Program-made: the position numbers and the translations under genes
NCBI RefSeq assembly: GCF_014217835.1
Contig: NZ_CP055263.1
Location: 4,777,501-4,841,500 of the forward strand
Direction of reading: 5' to 3'
Source: Metabacillus sp. KUDC1714
Lineage (GTDB): Bacteria; Bacillota; Bacilli; Bacillales; Bacillaceae
DNA: 64,000 bases
In this document: piece after piece, positions 20,403 through 28,749 of the stretch
Position numbering within the stretch: position 1 is the stretch's first letter
How the letters are laid out: every line of letters begins with the position of its first letter
Notes under the pieces: model-generated
Database searches by the model: none
What the model saw: the letters and a program-made list of their open reading frames with translations, nothing else
What the model was told of the DNA's origin: nothing

Positions 20403-21250
20403 TTAATCAATCCATTTATCCACAATGTTTTCAAAAACTTCATCATTCACAAGTATACGGTTAATCCAGTATTTATCGTTATCAGCCGTTATCGATCTAG
20501 GCGCAAGAATATAGGCACTTTCAAATCCATTTCGGTGAATCAAGTCTGCTAAATCGTCTCTACCATTTCCGTATGGATAAGCGAAATCCTTCACTTTTAC
20601 GTTTAATTTCTTTTCGATTGTTTTTTTACTTAAGTGAAGATCCTTTTCGAATTTTTTTTGCATTTCTTCCTTAAAAAAGATTGGCTCCTCATCTACTAAT
20701 TTATGCATATCATACGTATAGAACCAACAGTTGCTAAATCACTATCAACCATTTCCTTCAGTTGCTTCCATGAAGAGAGGTTTAAGTTGCCAAATTCATT
20801 TCCAACTTGTCCTGCGATAACGAATAATGTAAAGGGAATTTCATATTCCTTCAAAATGGGGAATGCATTGCGATAAACAGAAATGTCAATATCATCAAAA
20901 GAAATCCAAACACACTTTTCAGGGAATTTCCCATCCTCTTGAGCTTCTCGGATCTCATCAGGGTTGAGAAATTTAGCCCCTTGTTCTTTCAAATGCTTCA
21001 TTTGTTTGTTGAAGTCATCTTCATACACGTTATACATTGTTAATTCATCAGATCCTGTTAAGAATTCAATGGATTTGTTCAGTAGCGTGTCTTCACGTAT
21101 ACGATGGTAATTTAAGCCCAAACATCCGTTTGTATCAAGTTCTTCGGGGAAACTCATAGCTGGTTTAGAAAATTTAATATTACTAAATAATAAATAACTA
21201 GCTAAAATAATGATTAATACTATACAAAAACCAGAAATATATTTTTTCAT
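20403..21250 (-). pseudogene. icaB: icaB-like poly-N-acetylglucosamine deacetylase, frameshifted
   Basis: Two overlapping frames together encode an IcaB/PgaB-type deacetylase of about 282 aa. The first (start ATG 21250 after AAGGTGA) has a membrane anchor, CLGLNYHRI and the catalytic WISFDDID motif; the second resumes at MHKLVDEEPIFF and ends in SAYILAPRSITADNDKYWINRI. The junction near 20704-20712 reads GGTTCTATACGTATG; adding one C after GGTTCT restores G-S-H-T-Y-D-M-H, the second metal-binding motif. The gene follows icaD and should produce no working deacetylase unless the frame is corrected. A sequencing error is possible. Confidence 0.85.
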
Positions 21251-21255
21251 AAAAT

Positions 21256-21708
21256 TCACCTTATATATAGATCTTTTATAGGATTTTTCTCAAATATAAT
21301 GACATTTGATTCGTGTAAAGAGTCAAAATCTTTTTCGCTTATTAACTTAAGGCTTAAAAGATCTTCTTTTGTAGAATGTTCAGGGTAGACTCTTCTATTT
21401 AAAGATCCAAACCTTTTTTTATTGTACAGCTTCCAACTCCAAAGCCCTAGATAAAAAACAATCCATATAATGAAGACAATAAAAAGAAAAGAACGAATAT
21501 CACTGTTAGTCATTTTAAAAGACGTTTTTATAAGACTGATATAGCGATCATTGTAATCAATTAAAGCACTAATAAAAAAGATAATAACACCTAAACAATA
21601 AAACCAGACAACAATTGAAAATATTGATATCACCAATTCCCTTAACCAATTAATTTTTGTATGGATAATTAACTCACTTTTCTGTTGCCTCTGTCTGGAC
21701 TTGACCAT
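21256..21708 (-). CDS. icaD: IcaD/PgaD-like PNAG synthase accessory protein
   Basis: This 150-aa protein has two membrane segments, about residues 28-55 and 72-92, with a charged C-terminal tail. Its position between icaA and icaB supports a PgaD/IcaD-like role, assisting the glucosamine polymer synthase. The ATG at 21708 follows a run of six G at good spacing and overlaps the 3' end of icaA by 40 bp, so translation is probably coupled. Primary sequence conservation in this family is low, so the call rests partly on context. Confidence 0.75.
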   Translation of the reverse strand: MVKSRQRQQKSELIIHTKINWLRELVISIFSIVVWFYCLGVIIFFISALIDYNDRYISLIKTSFKMTNSDIRSFLFIVFIIWIVFYLGLWSWKLYNKKRFGSLNRRVYPEHSTKEDLLSLKLISEKDFDSLHESNVIIFEKNPIKDLYIR

Positions 21709-22904
21709 GTTGCATACCCCCCTTTCAATCTAGATTTAATCGCTTTTGGAAGAGCAAACATGACTATAAAAGCGTTTAATATCCAGTAAATAGCAGGGTA
21801 CCACGCAGCCCATAGGTAATACTTTGTAATATTGTCATACTTTGAGTCGACTCTTATCGATGACCAAAGTTGGATAAGACTCATAAAAACAAGGGAAAAG
21901 GACGAAAATGTTATCCATATAAAAAACTGCTGAATCGTAGTTGCAGAAAACAAATAGAATAATGTAACAAATACCCATGAAAAGGACCAAATCAGACTAA
22001 CCCATTGTTCTAGGTATACAGGCCAAATTCTTCTTTGGCGGCTGTCTAACAAAATCCGCCAATTTCTCATCATAACCTCTTGTCCACCTTGAGCCCATCT
22101 AATTCTTTGTTTCCAAATACCTCTTATCGTTTCAGGAACAAGCATCCAACACAATGCACGTGGCTCATAGCGAATATCCCAGAAACGCTGTTGTAATTTC
22201 CAAGAGACAGATATATCTTCTGTGATCATATCTCTGTCCCATAATCCAACATCAATTAGAGCCTTTTTTCGAAATGCTACAACTACTCCTGAAACGGTCA
22301 TGATTTTACCTAGTATTCTTTGTGTTCTTTTAATCGCTCCTATAATTGACGCGTATTCAACAATCTGTAATCGACTAAGCAATGTATCACGATTACGGAT
22401 TCTTGGATTACCTGTTACCGCTCCTAACCTTTCTCCCTTATGTAGGAAATGATATATAAGGTAATGTGCTGCATATTGATCTAATAATGCATCAGAATCT
22501 ACGCAGATAAGGTACTCTGCTTTTGATGCATGACAAGCAATTATTAAAGCATTTGCCTTGCCTCTATTCTCCTGGCAATCAATGATTTTGAGATCTTGAT
22601 GCTGCTTAGCCAGTCGTCGAAGGATTTTAAAGGTATCATCTGTACTTCCATCATTTACTGCGATAATTTCTTTTTTTGGATAGGATATTCCAGACAAATG
22701 CTGGATCGTTTCTTCAATCGTTTCTTCCTCGTTATAGCATGGTACCAAAATGCTAATCAATGGCCAGTCAATATTTTCAAAGTCTATAAATTCTTCCTTT
22801 TCACGAAATTTAAAGAAAAGACTTGAACCAGCAATCCAAAGCACGGACATAATTAACGGATACCAAAATACAAATTCTGACAAAGAATCAATAAAATTTT
22901 CCAC
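21669..22904 (-). CDS. icaA: poly-beta-1,6-N-acetylglucosamine synthase
   Basis: This 411-aa family-2 glycosyltransferase has all processive-synthase motifs: VNDGSTDDT near 99, VDSDALLDQ (D-x-D) near 135, TEDISVSWKLQQRF near 228, and QRIRWAQGGQEVM (Q-x-x-R-W) near 266. One membrane segment precedes and about four follow the catalytic domain. It makes the biofilm polysaccharide PNAG. It starts at GTG 22904 after GAGGTG. The following icaD and icaB complete most of an ica operon; no icaC is present. Confidence 0.88.
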   Translation of the reverse strand: MENFIDSLSEFVFWYPLIMSVLWIAGSSLFFKFREKEEFIDFENIDWPLISILVPCYNEEETIEETIQHLSGISYPKKEIIAVNDGSTDDTFKILRRLAKQHQDLKIIDCQENRGKANALIIACHASKAEYLICVDSDALLDQYAAHYLIYHFLHKGERLGAVTGNPRIRNRDTLLSRLQIVEYASIIGAIKRTQRILGKIMTVSGVVVAFRKKALIDVGLWDRDMITEDISVSWKLQQRFWDIRYEPRALCWMLVPETIRGIWKQRIRWAQGGQEVMMRNWRILLDSRQRRIWPVYLEQWVSLIWSFSWVFVTLFYLFSATTIQQFFIWITFSSFSLVFMSLIQLWSSIRVDSKYDNITKYYLWAAWYPAIYWILNAFIVMFALPKAIKSRLKGGYATWSSPDRGNRKVS

Positions 22905-23277
22905 TTTTACACCTCATAAAGAGAATAATACAATTTTACTTTTTATTTATTTGAGAATGCTTTTTAAACACTAGAAACAGATACATATTTCCTATGTAAT
23001 AATACCTAATCAATCAAAAAACAACAAGATAATTGTAATGGAAAATATACTCTTTCCAAAAGCTAATCCTGTTGCATTTTTTAGTTCTTTATCAATTGAA
23101 TTCAAACCATGCTACAAGGCATAGTAATAGCATTTAAATTTGAAGAAAAAGGACTAAACTAATAAAGAGACTATAAAATCACAAAAACAAATTGTTTCAT
23201 AAAGCACCTCTTACAATTCTTTAGGTTAATTTACCCTTGTTGGGGATTAAATATAGATAATCCTTCTTGCACTTAAC

Positions 23278-23309
23278 AAAAAAAGCGTTAATCCTTCTTG
23301 GATCAACGC
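23278..23309 (-). terminator. intrinsic terminator
   Basis: GCGTTAATCC (23285-23294) pairs with GGATCAACGC (23300-23309); seven T follow on the minus strand. Confidence 0.8.
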
Positions 23310-23342
23310 ACTCATTAGCATAAGTATTTAAATATCCATTCT

Positions 23343-23372
23343 AGAACATTAAATTCAATAGGTTCACTAAAT
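23343..23372. repeat. 30-bp exact copy of an internal segment of the Nif3 gene
   Basis: Identical to 18743-18772, same orientation, with further similarity to the Nif3 3' flank just to its left. It appears to be the remains of a duplicated and deleted Nif3 locus. Confidence 0.8.
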
Positions 23373-23410
23373 TGGCAACTGGTTGAATTTTCCCTTCTTG
23401 AAGTCATGCA

Positions 23411-23545
23411 CCCGGTAGCCATCCATGCAGAAAAAATTCGTCGCTGCACTGCAGAGATTGATGTTTAACTCTCTATACTGATTCTTAATCCACTCAACCC
23501 AATCCATAGATTATTGACTTGAGCTATCTCCTTCTTTTATTACAT
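23411..23545. repeat. dispersed repeat, copy C
   Basis: About 135 bp from CCCGGTAGCCATCCATGCAG to TTATTGACTTGAGCTATCTC. Strongly similar to copy B including its right half. It lies downstream of the small membrane protein gene at 23586. Confidence 0.75.
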
Positions 23546-23585
23546 ATAAAATAGGTATTGTCGTTTTGGGAACTAGAAAGACTGT

Positions 23586-23897
23586 TTATCTTTTATTAAA
23601 TATCATTCCAATTTTATTGATTCCCCTAAAAATAAGTATACTAGTGAAATAAATAAAAGTTGCAAAGCAGCCTTCCCCCGCCGTATCATCATTTTTCCAG
23701 CGAACTTCAAACAGCCAGCCAATTCCGTAATTTGCTGCAATCCAGACTGCAAATACCTTCCAGAAAATAATCCAGCTTTCTCCAAACAAAGCAGAGAAGA
23801 AGGTCACAATTGACAAACCTCCGAACCAAACAATGACAAGAGTACATAGTACAAAAAACATAAACCTAAAGATAGATCCAAAACAACCCACTTTCAT
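23586..23897 (-). CDS. small membrane protein of unknown function
   Basis: This 103-aa protein has three or four hydrophobic segments (residues 8-35, 37-60 and 77-95) separated by EVRWKNDDTAGEG, which is probably exposed. AGGAGTG precedes the ATG at good spacing, supporting a real gene. No family was recognised. It stands alone, with repeat copy C and a terminator downstream. Confidence 0.65.
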   Translation of the reverse strand: MKVGCFGSIFRFMFFVLCTLVIVWFGGLSIVTFFSALFGESWIIFWKVFAVWIAANYGIGWLFEVRWKNDDTAGEGCFATFIYFTSILIFRGINKIGMIFNKR

Positions 23898-24279
23898 TTC
23901 ACTCCTGATCTTAACTTTGTTAATGAAACTATTAATATCAATAATTTCATATTTTCTGTAACAATTACAGACTCTACTATTAATATCCTTATTTAATAAT
24001 AAATAGATGGAATCGCTGCAAACTCATCACTTTCTATTATCATTTATAGAATAAATTCAACCCATGGTATAAAGGAACTATCACTACTATAAAAACAACT
24101 ACTTGTCGAAGGATTGCACCCCTTTCGTTAATCAAATTTGAAGACTAATGTCTATCTATAGGGTACTCTTTTGTAAAGGCAGCTCAATAACAATTTTTTT
24201 ACATATATAGTCTAGGACAATAAGAATTCGTTCCTGGACTATATAATCTCCTTCAATCCTCAAGACTGGACAAGTTAAG
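23898..24279. other. non-coding stretch
   Basis: AT-rich spacer without a supported ORF. Its only clear structure is the hairpin at 24204-24245 downstream of the histidine kinase gene. Confidence 0.4.
24204..24245 (-). terminator. hairpin downstream of histidine kinase
   Basis: TATATAGTCTAGGA (24204-24217) pairs with TCCTGGACTATATA (24232-24245), one wobble. There is no T tract on the minus strand, so termination is uncertain. Confidence 0.4.
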
Positions 24280-25890
24280 TTATCTCGGTAGTTTAATCTT
24301 AAAAGTGGTGCCCTCATTTATAAACGAGGATACCTCCATTTTACCTTTATGAGATTCAATAATTTGTTTGCAAATAGATAATCCAAGACCCAGCCCTTTT
24401 TCTTTCGAAGAATAAAATGGGGTAAAAAGTTTCTTCAATTGCTCTTCAGTCAACCCATTACCATCATCTTTTACTTCAATTTCAATGTAATAATCATTTA
24501 AATGACTAACTTGAGCAAGAGAGACGTTTATGTTGCCACCATTATCAATGGCTTCGATTGCATTTTTTATGATATTAATGAGCACTTGTTTAATCTGTGA
24601 TTCATCAATCAATATATGTAAATTTTCTTTTAAACCTGTTTGAAAATCGACTGTTACGTTATGTTGAGTGGCTTGACTATTCATTAGATAAATGGTTTCT
24701 TTTGTAAGCTCCACTATATTGCATTCTGTTCTTTCATTAGTACTTGGTTTTGCCATCATCATCAATTGATTCACTAAGCGTTTGATTCTTTCGAGTTCAT
24801 CTAAGATTATCTTAAAGTGTTTTTCTGTGTGTTTTTTCCCAACCTCTTTTTTTAATAATTGAATAAATCCTATAACAGAAGTAAGGGGATTTCGAATTTC
24901 GTGCGCTAAACCGGCTCCGAGTTTACCAATTAGCGAAAGTTTCTCTGTTGCTATTACTTGTTTTTCAAGTTCAATTCGGTCAGAAATATCCCTAAATTGG
25001 ACAAAAGCACCTAGTAAACTGTTATTTTCATCATAAATTGGTAAAGCGTCAAATAAGCTAGTTTTCTCTTTGCCTTCAATTAAAGAGTAAAATGTTACTT
25101 CTAAATTTTTATATTTGCTACCATTTTTTAATATTTTATTTACATAGGAACTGATTGGTTTCAAAATGTCTATATGCGAGCCGATTACCATGTCTTTATC
25201 AAAACCTGTTATATACTCACCAGCCTGGTTAAATTCAGTTATGATTCCTTTTGTATCTATGATAACAATCCCATTTTGTGTAGAATCAACCATTACTTGA
25301 TGTAATATATTTAAACGCCTATTTTGTTTTCTAATTTTCAGCTCCCTCTCAATAGAGTCCACAGCAGAAGATAACAAACCTAAATGAAAAGAGCTTGCGT
25401 AATCAATTGTACTCATAATTGAGACAGTACCTGATCTTCTTTCTAGGTCCTCAAAATAAAAAGGGACTGTCATACAAGTAGTTGAATGTAAACAATCATG
25501 ATAATGATCGGTTCCAATTAGTTGAATAGGCTCTTTATGCTTCAATGCTAAGGAAATGGAATTAGTCCCTACTCCTGATTCATCAAATAAAACTCCTTCT
25601 TGGATACCTAAGGAATGAACCATGCTTTGGATGGTTTGATCGCCATACATTTCAAGGACGTATCCCTTATCATCTGAGATTACTACCAATGTGGGCGTGT
25701 TCTTCATAAAAAAGAGTAATTTTTTTATGAAATGTCTTGATACAGTTAGAAACTCTTGATATTCCGAAACTCTTTGAATATGGACATCTTTCATTAAACA
25801 TAATTTCGGAAAAGGTATATCATTTGTATTCATGCCTTTTGAGCTACAATATTGCTTTGATTCTAAAATATAAAATGGAACTTTATTCAT
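24280..25890 (-). CDS. cytosolic GAF-PAS sensor histidine kinase (sporulation-type)
   Basis: This 536-aa kinase lacks membrane segments. Residues 50-185 resemble the GAF domain of sigma-54 activators such as AcoR (ESGVGTNSISLALKHKEPIQLIG). A PAS domain follows (about 195-305), then the phosphorylated histidine H330 in GLAHEIRNPLTSVIGFIQLL, an N box (QVLINIIKNAIEAI) and G boxes (DDGNGL, KGLGLGLSICKQII). The kinase core matches the orphan KinA-E group that feeds the Spo0A phosphorelay, and no response regulator is adjacent. AAGGAG precedes the ATG. The divergent neighbour is Spo0E-like. Confidence 0.85.
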   Translation of the reverse strand: MNKVPFYILESKQYCSSKGMNTNDIPFPKLCLMKDVHIQRVSEYQEFLTVSRHFIKKLLFFMKNTPTLVVISDDKGYVLEMYGDQTIQSMVHSLGIQEGVLFDESGVGTNSISLALKHKEPIQLIGTDHYHDCLHSTTCMTVPFYFEDLERRSGTVSIMSTIDYASSFHLGLLSSAVDSIERELKIRKQNRRLNILHQVMVDSTQNGIVIIDTKGIITEFNQAGEYITGFDKDMVIGSHIDILKPISSYVNKILKNGSKYKNLEVTFYSLIEGKEKTSLFDALPIYDENNSLLGAFVQFRDISDRIELEKQVIATEKLSLIGKLGAGLAHEIRNPLTSVIGFIQLLKKEVGKKHTEKHFKIILDELERIKRLVNQLMMMAKPSTNERTECNIVELTKETIYLMNSQATQHNVTVDFQTGLKENLHILIDESQIKQVLINIIKNAIEAIDNGGNINVSLAQVSHLNDYYIEIEVKDDGNGLTEEQLKKLFTPFYSSKEKGLGLGLSICKQIIESHKGKMEVSSFINEGTTFKIKLPR

Positions 25891-26278
25891 TCTTCAATCT
25901 CCTTGTTGAACTCGGAAAATTTATTAATAAAAAAACAACCCTTTTTTTAATATATTAAAGATACCATATTTCAAAAAAGAGAACTCTTTAGGTTATTAAA
26001 CAATTACATTTGCACTATTTTAAATTCCATTTATGGAAAATAACTTCTTAAATTTACTATACAATTTCCAAATATAGTATTAGTATTATTTAAAAAGAGT
26101 TTTCAATGATAACTGTAGGCTTTCTAAATAATATGTCTATACTTATTTGGTTTCCACTACTTAATGATACTAAGTAAGACCTTTTCAAGAGTTGAATATT
26201 CTTGAGTTAATGTTCTATAGATATAATATTCGACTATCGTTTTATCAAAACGTGGATAAATCTTTTGAGGATGAAATT
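25891..26278. other. intergenic region between kinase and Spo0E-like gene
   Basis: AT-rich divergent promoter region. A possible sigma-A promoter for the Spo0E-like gene is TTGAAT, 18 bases, TATAGA near 26193-26222. No perfect Spo0A box was seen. An open frame from 26192 overlaps that promoter and is not used. Confidence 0.4.
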
Positions 26279-26434
26279 ATGGATAAGAAAAATAAATTAC
26301 TTTTAGTAATTGAATATAAACGTGAAGAACTCCATTTGATCGTTGATAAGTTTGGTATAATATCCAATGAGGCTTTAAAATGTAGTAAGGAACTAGATAT
26401 ACTTATTAATAAATATCAAAAATTAAACAAATAA
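26279..26434 (+). CDS. Spo0E-like aspartyl phosphatase
   Basis: The ATG at 26279 follows TGAGGATGAA, giving 51 aa; a longer upstream frame has no ribosome binding site. The protein is a two-helix hairpin, KLLLVIEYKREELHLIVDKF followed by CSKELDILINKYQ, and the SKELD motif is the Spo0E signature. Spo0E-family proteins remove phosphate from Spo0A-P and delay sporulation. It is divergent from a phosphorelay-type kinase. Confidence 0.88.
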   Translation: MDKKNKLLLVIEYKREELHLIVDKFGIISNEALKCSKELDILINKYQKLNK

Positions 26435-26476
26435 GATAACTATTAAGGTAAGGCTAACTTCCCGGATAAACCTGTT

Positions 26477-26590
26477 TTACACTCCACAGCCTTGTGCCGT
26501 CAATAAATATTTAAGTATTTTAGTTTCAATCAATTTAAACACGATATAACCATACGAAATAACACAGATAGCTATCAATAAAGCCATCAT
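26477..26590 (-). CDS. 37-aa membrane peptide
   Basis: An ATG pair at 26590/26587 follows AAAAGGAGGTGGTTAAA, an excellent ribosome binding site. The peptide has one membrane helix (MMALLIAICVISYGYIVFKL) and a basic segment ending LLTAQGCGV. It is too short for family assignment. It lies 59 bp downstream of the methyltransferase-like gene at 26650 and may be cotranscribed with it. Confidence 0.6.
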   Translation of the reverse strand: MMALLIAICVISYGYIVFKLIETKILKYLLTAQGCGV

Positions 26591-26649
26591 TTTAACCACC
26601 TCCTTTTAGGGGTGCATCTTCTGCTGTAAGAGTTCTAGGGAAATATTAT

Positions 26650-27339
26650 TCAGTAAATAAATGGAATAAATTTTTTGGTAACCTTTCTATATTTGTCAAA
26701 TTGACTTCCATATTTTTCTGATAAGTACTTATCTAAAATGGGTATGTTATAAAAAGCAAACAAGCAGAACAAAATTATCGGTATGCTCAACGCCCAAGGT
26801 GTTCTGGTAAATAAGGCCAAAGCTGTTACCCAAACTAGATCTCCAAAGTAATTTATATGCATGGAGTATTTAAATAACCCATTGGTGTATAATTTCCCTT
26901 TATTATCAGTGTTCTTTTTCCATTTATTCCGTTGCAGTTCAGAATAGGTGTTAAGAAATGAACCAAATAAAAATAGAAAAATATATATTATATCTAGTAA
27001 TGTTAGAGCTTTATTAGTTGTTAGAGATAAAAGTGAAAAACCAATATAATATAACGAAAAAGCTAAAGGGATAGTAAAGGCTTCCCCCCATGGCATTTTT
27101 CTTTTTAATAGATAAAATATTGTAACATACATACGCCCATATACAATTAAAAACAAAATAAATAAGATAGTATTTCGTATATTATTACCTTCTGAAAACC
27201 TCCACCCAATCCATTTATGTAATTGTTGTCCACCCTGAAAAAATAAAAACCACCCGGCTATCATTAAAATAATTGTTTCAAGGAATAGTAAAGTTATTTT
27301 TTGGGATAAGCTATTTCCTTTGTCTTTATACAAATTCAT
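26650..27339 (-). CDS. isoprenylcysteine carboxyl methyltransferase-like membrane protein
   Basis: The ATG at 27339 follows GGGAGGAATTC, giving 229 aa; an earlier start at 27378 lies before that site. The protein has about six membrane segments and a C-terminal DUF1295/ICMT-type region (YSMHINYFGDLVWVTALALF, then YLSEKYGSQFDKYRKVTKKFIPFIY). Family members methylate lipids or prenylated cysteines with SAM, or are steroid-reductase-like; the substrate is unknown. Confidence 0.75.
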   Translation of the reverse strand: MNLYKDKGNSLSQKITLLFLETIILMIAGWFLFFQGGQQLHKWIGWRFSEGNNIRNTILFILFLIVYGRMYVTIFYLLKRKMPWGEAFTIPLAFSLYYIGFSLLSLTTNKALTLLDIIYIFLFLFGSFLNTYSELQRNKWKKNTDNKGKLYTNGLFKYSMHINYFGDLVWVTALALFTRTPWALSIPIILFCLFAFYNIPILDKYLSEKYGSQFDKYRKVTKKFIPFIY

Positions 27340-27441
27340 AAGAATTCCTCCCAGTAAATCAGTTGACCTTCTAATCACATACCCACACTAATTTTATCAT
27401 AATTTCCTAAAAGTGGTACCTCAACAATATGGCCTCATTTC

Positions 27442-27472
27442 AAAAAGAGCGCTCGAAAACTGCGCTCTTTTT
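27442..27472. terminator. bidirectional terminator
   Basis: AAAAAGAGCGC (27442-27452) pairs with GCGCTCTTTTT (27462-27472), with T tracts in both directions. Confidence 0.8.
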
Positions 27473-27594
27473 AAAACTTTCCTTATAATATCTATCTTTA
27501 AAATTATTGACTATAGAATTAGTGCCTTACTTTCCCACTTAATTGAGCATAAACTCTTGTTGGTTCACTCTTTTCATGTCCCTGTAGGCAAAAC

Positions 27595-27628
27595 GAAAAC
27601 GCTTGGGTTCAGGAATCCAAGCGTTTTC
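27595..27628 (-). terminator. intrinsic terminator of sugar operon 1
   Basis: GAAAACGCTTGG (27595-27606) pairs with CCAAGCGTTTTC (27617-27628). On the minus strand GTTTTG follows. It lies 119 bp after the last gene of the operon. Confidence 0.8.
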
Positions 27629-27746
27629 ATAGTTAATTTGCACTGTTATTTTTGACTTTTTCAATAGCATCGGAACTACTTATTCTAAGGCCCCTTCTAC
27701 TCTCACAATCTCATATTCATTCTAGTAGAAGTAATCTTTAAATTGC

Positions 27747-28589
27747 TTATTTAAAAAGTGGAACATCTCTGATCGTCTTCTTTTTACCGTATCCAAACGC
27801 ACCGTAGCGTTTACATGTTTCTGCCGCAACAACTGCAGCAATCGCCATCGCTTGTTTTGCATAAGGCTTTACTAAATATTCCTTCAAAAAGATTGCAACA
27901 AAAGTATCGCCTGCTCCTAATGTATCAACTACCTCTGTCTCGACAATCCCTTGTTCATATAAATTATGTGTATCAGAGAATAATGCCCCTTCTTCCCCTC
28001 TCGTGACAAGAACATTACGTGTACCCAAATTGTGAGCCCTATTTATTAGTACCTCACATTCTTTTCTCGTTAAATCACCGCCAGAGAAAATACCAAATGT
28101 AAGATAAGGGCATACTTGGGCTAAATATTCATCATCATACGTAGTTGAAAAATCAAATGATAGATTAATATATTTTTTTAGCAAGGGTAGTTCACTTTCC
28201 AACCGGCTAAATACGCTAGTATGGAGCAGTGAATGACTACTTATGTAATCAAGTTCAGATTCAGAAAATGTAAGTTTAAGAAGCGATTGAACACCACCCT
28301 TATTTGAACCAACAAACTTCCGGTCCCCATTTTCGTCTAATGTGACGACAGCAACTCCTGATGGACCAATGGCTCTCCTTACACGTGATACATTAATATC
28401 TTCATTTTTTAACGAATCAATAATGTGATCACCCTCTTCATCATTGCCGACGATCCCTATATAAGATACATCCTCACCACCGTTTTGTTTCCAAAACACC
28501 GCAACATTTAAGGCATTACCACCTGGAAACATTTCTTCACGATCTTCATAATAATCAACGACATTGTCACCTACAGCAAGTAACTTCAT
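27747..28589 (-). CDS. PfkB-family fructosamine-type kinase, operon 1
   Basis: The start is taken as ATG 28589, after AAGGGTGGGGG; a TTG at 28607 is open but lies upstream of that site. The 280-aa protein has the ribokinase-fold signatures FPGGNALNVAVFWKQNGG near residue 23 and VDTLGAGDTFVAIF near 228, with the catalytic aspartate in GAGD. It resembles FrlD, which phosphorylates fructoselysine at carbon 6. It is the last gene of an eight-gene operon and probably makes the substrate of the SIS enzyme encoded just upstream. Confidence 0.85.
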   Translation of the reverse strand: MKLLAVGDNVVDYYEDREEMFPGGNALNVAVFWKQNGGEDVSYIGIVGNDEEGDHIIDSLKNEDINVSRVRRAIGPSGVAVVTLDENGDRKFVGSNKGGVQSLLKLTFSESELDYISSHSLLHTSVFSRLESELPLLKKYINLSFDFSTTYDDEYLAQVCPYLTFGIFSGGDLTRKECEVLINRAHNLGTRNVLVTRGEEGALFSDTHNLYEQGIVETEVVDTLGAGDTFVAIFLKEYLVKPYAKQAMAIAAVVAAETCKRYGAFGYGKKKTIRDVPLFK

Positions 28590-28693
28590 CCTGCCCCCAC
28601 CCTTCAACTTATCTCTATCTATTAATTGAATTTATCATAGTGTAGTTTGCGATAAAAAGTAAACATTTTTCTAAGAAAAACTCAACATTGGAT

Positions 28694-28729
28694 AAGACTC
28701 TACTATACCAAATCGGTTAGTAGAGTCTT
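28694..28729 (-). other. intercistronic hairpin between SIS and PfkB genes
   Basis: AAGACTCTACTA (28694-28705) pairs perfectly with TAGTAGAGTCTT (28718-28729). Only a short T stretch follows on the minus strand, so it may be a partial terminator or an mRNA-stabilising stem. Confidence 0.6.
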
Positions 28730-28749
28730 TACCTCCTCATAAATACCGA

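Larger units (their letters stand above)
22905..23585. other. non-coding region with decayed duplication
   Basis: No supported ORF. The left part is AT-rich upstream sequence of icaA. The right part holds a terminator (23278-23309), an exact 30-bp copy of an internal Nif3-gene segment (23343-23372) and repeat copy C. Confidence 0.6.
27340..27746. other. intergenic region with two strong terminators
   Basis: No supported ORF. It separates the methyltransferase-like gene from the 3' end of sugar operon 1 and holds the hairpins at 27442 and 27595. Confidence 0.5.
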
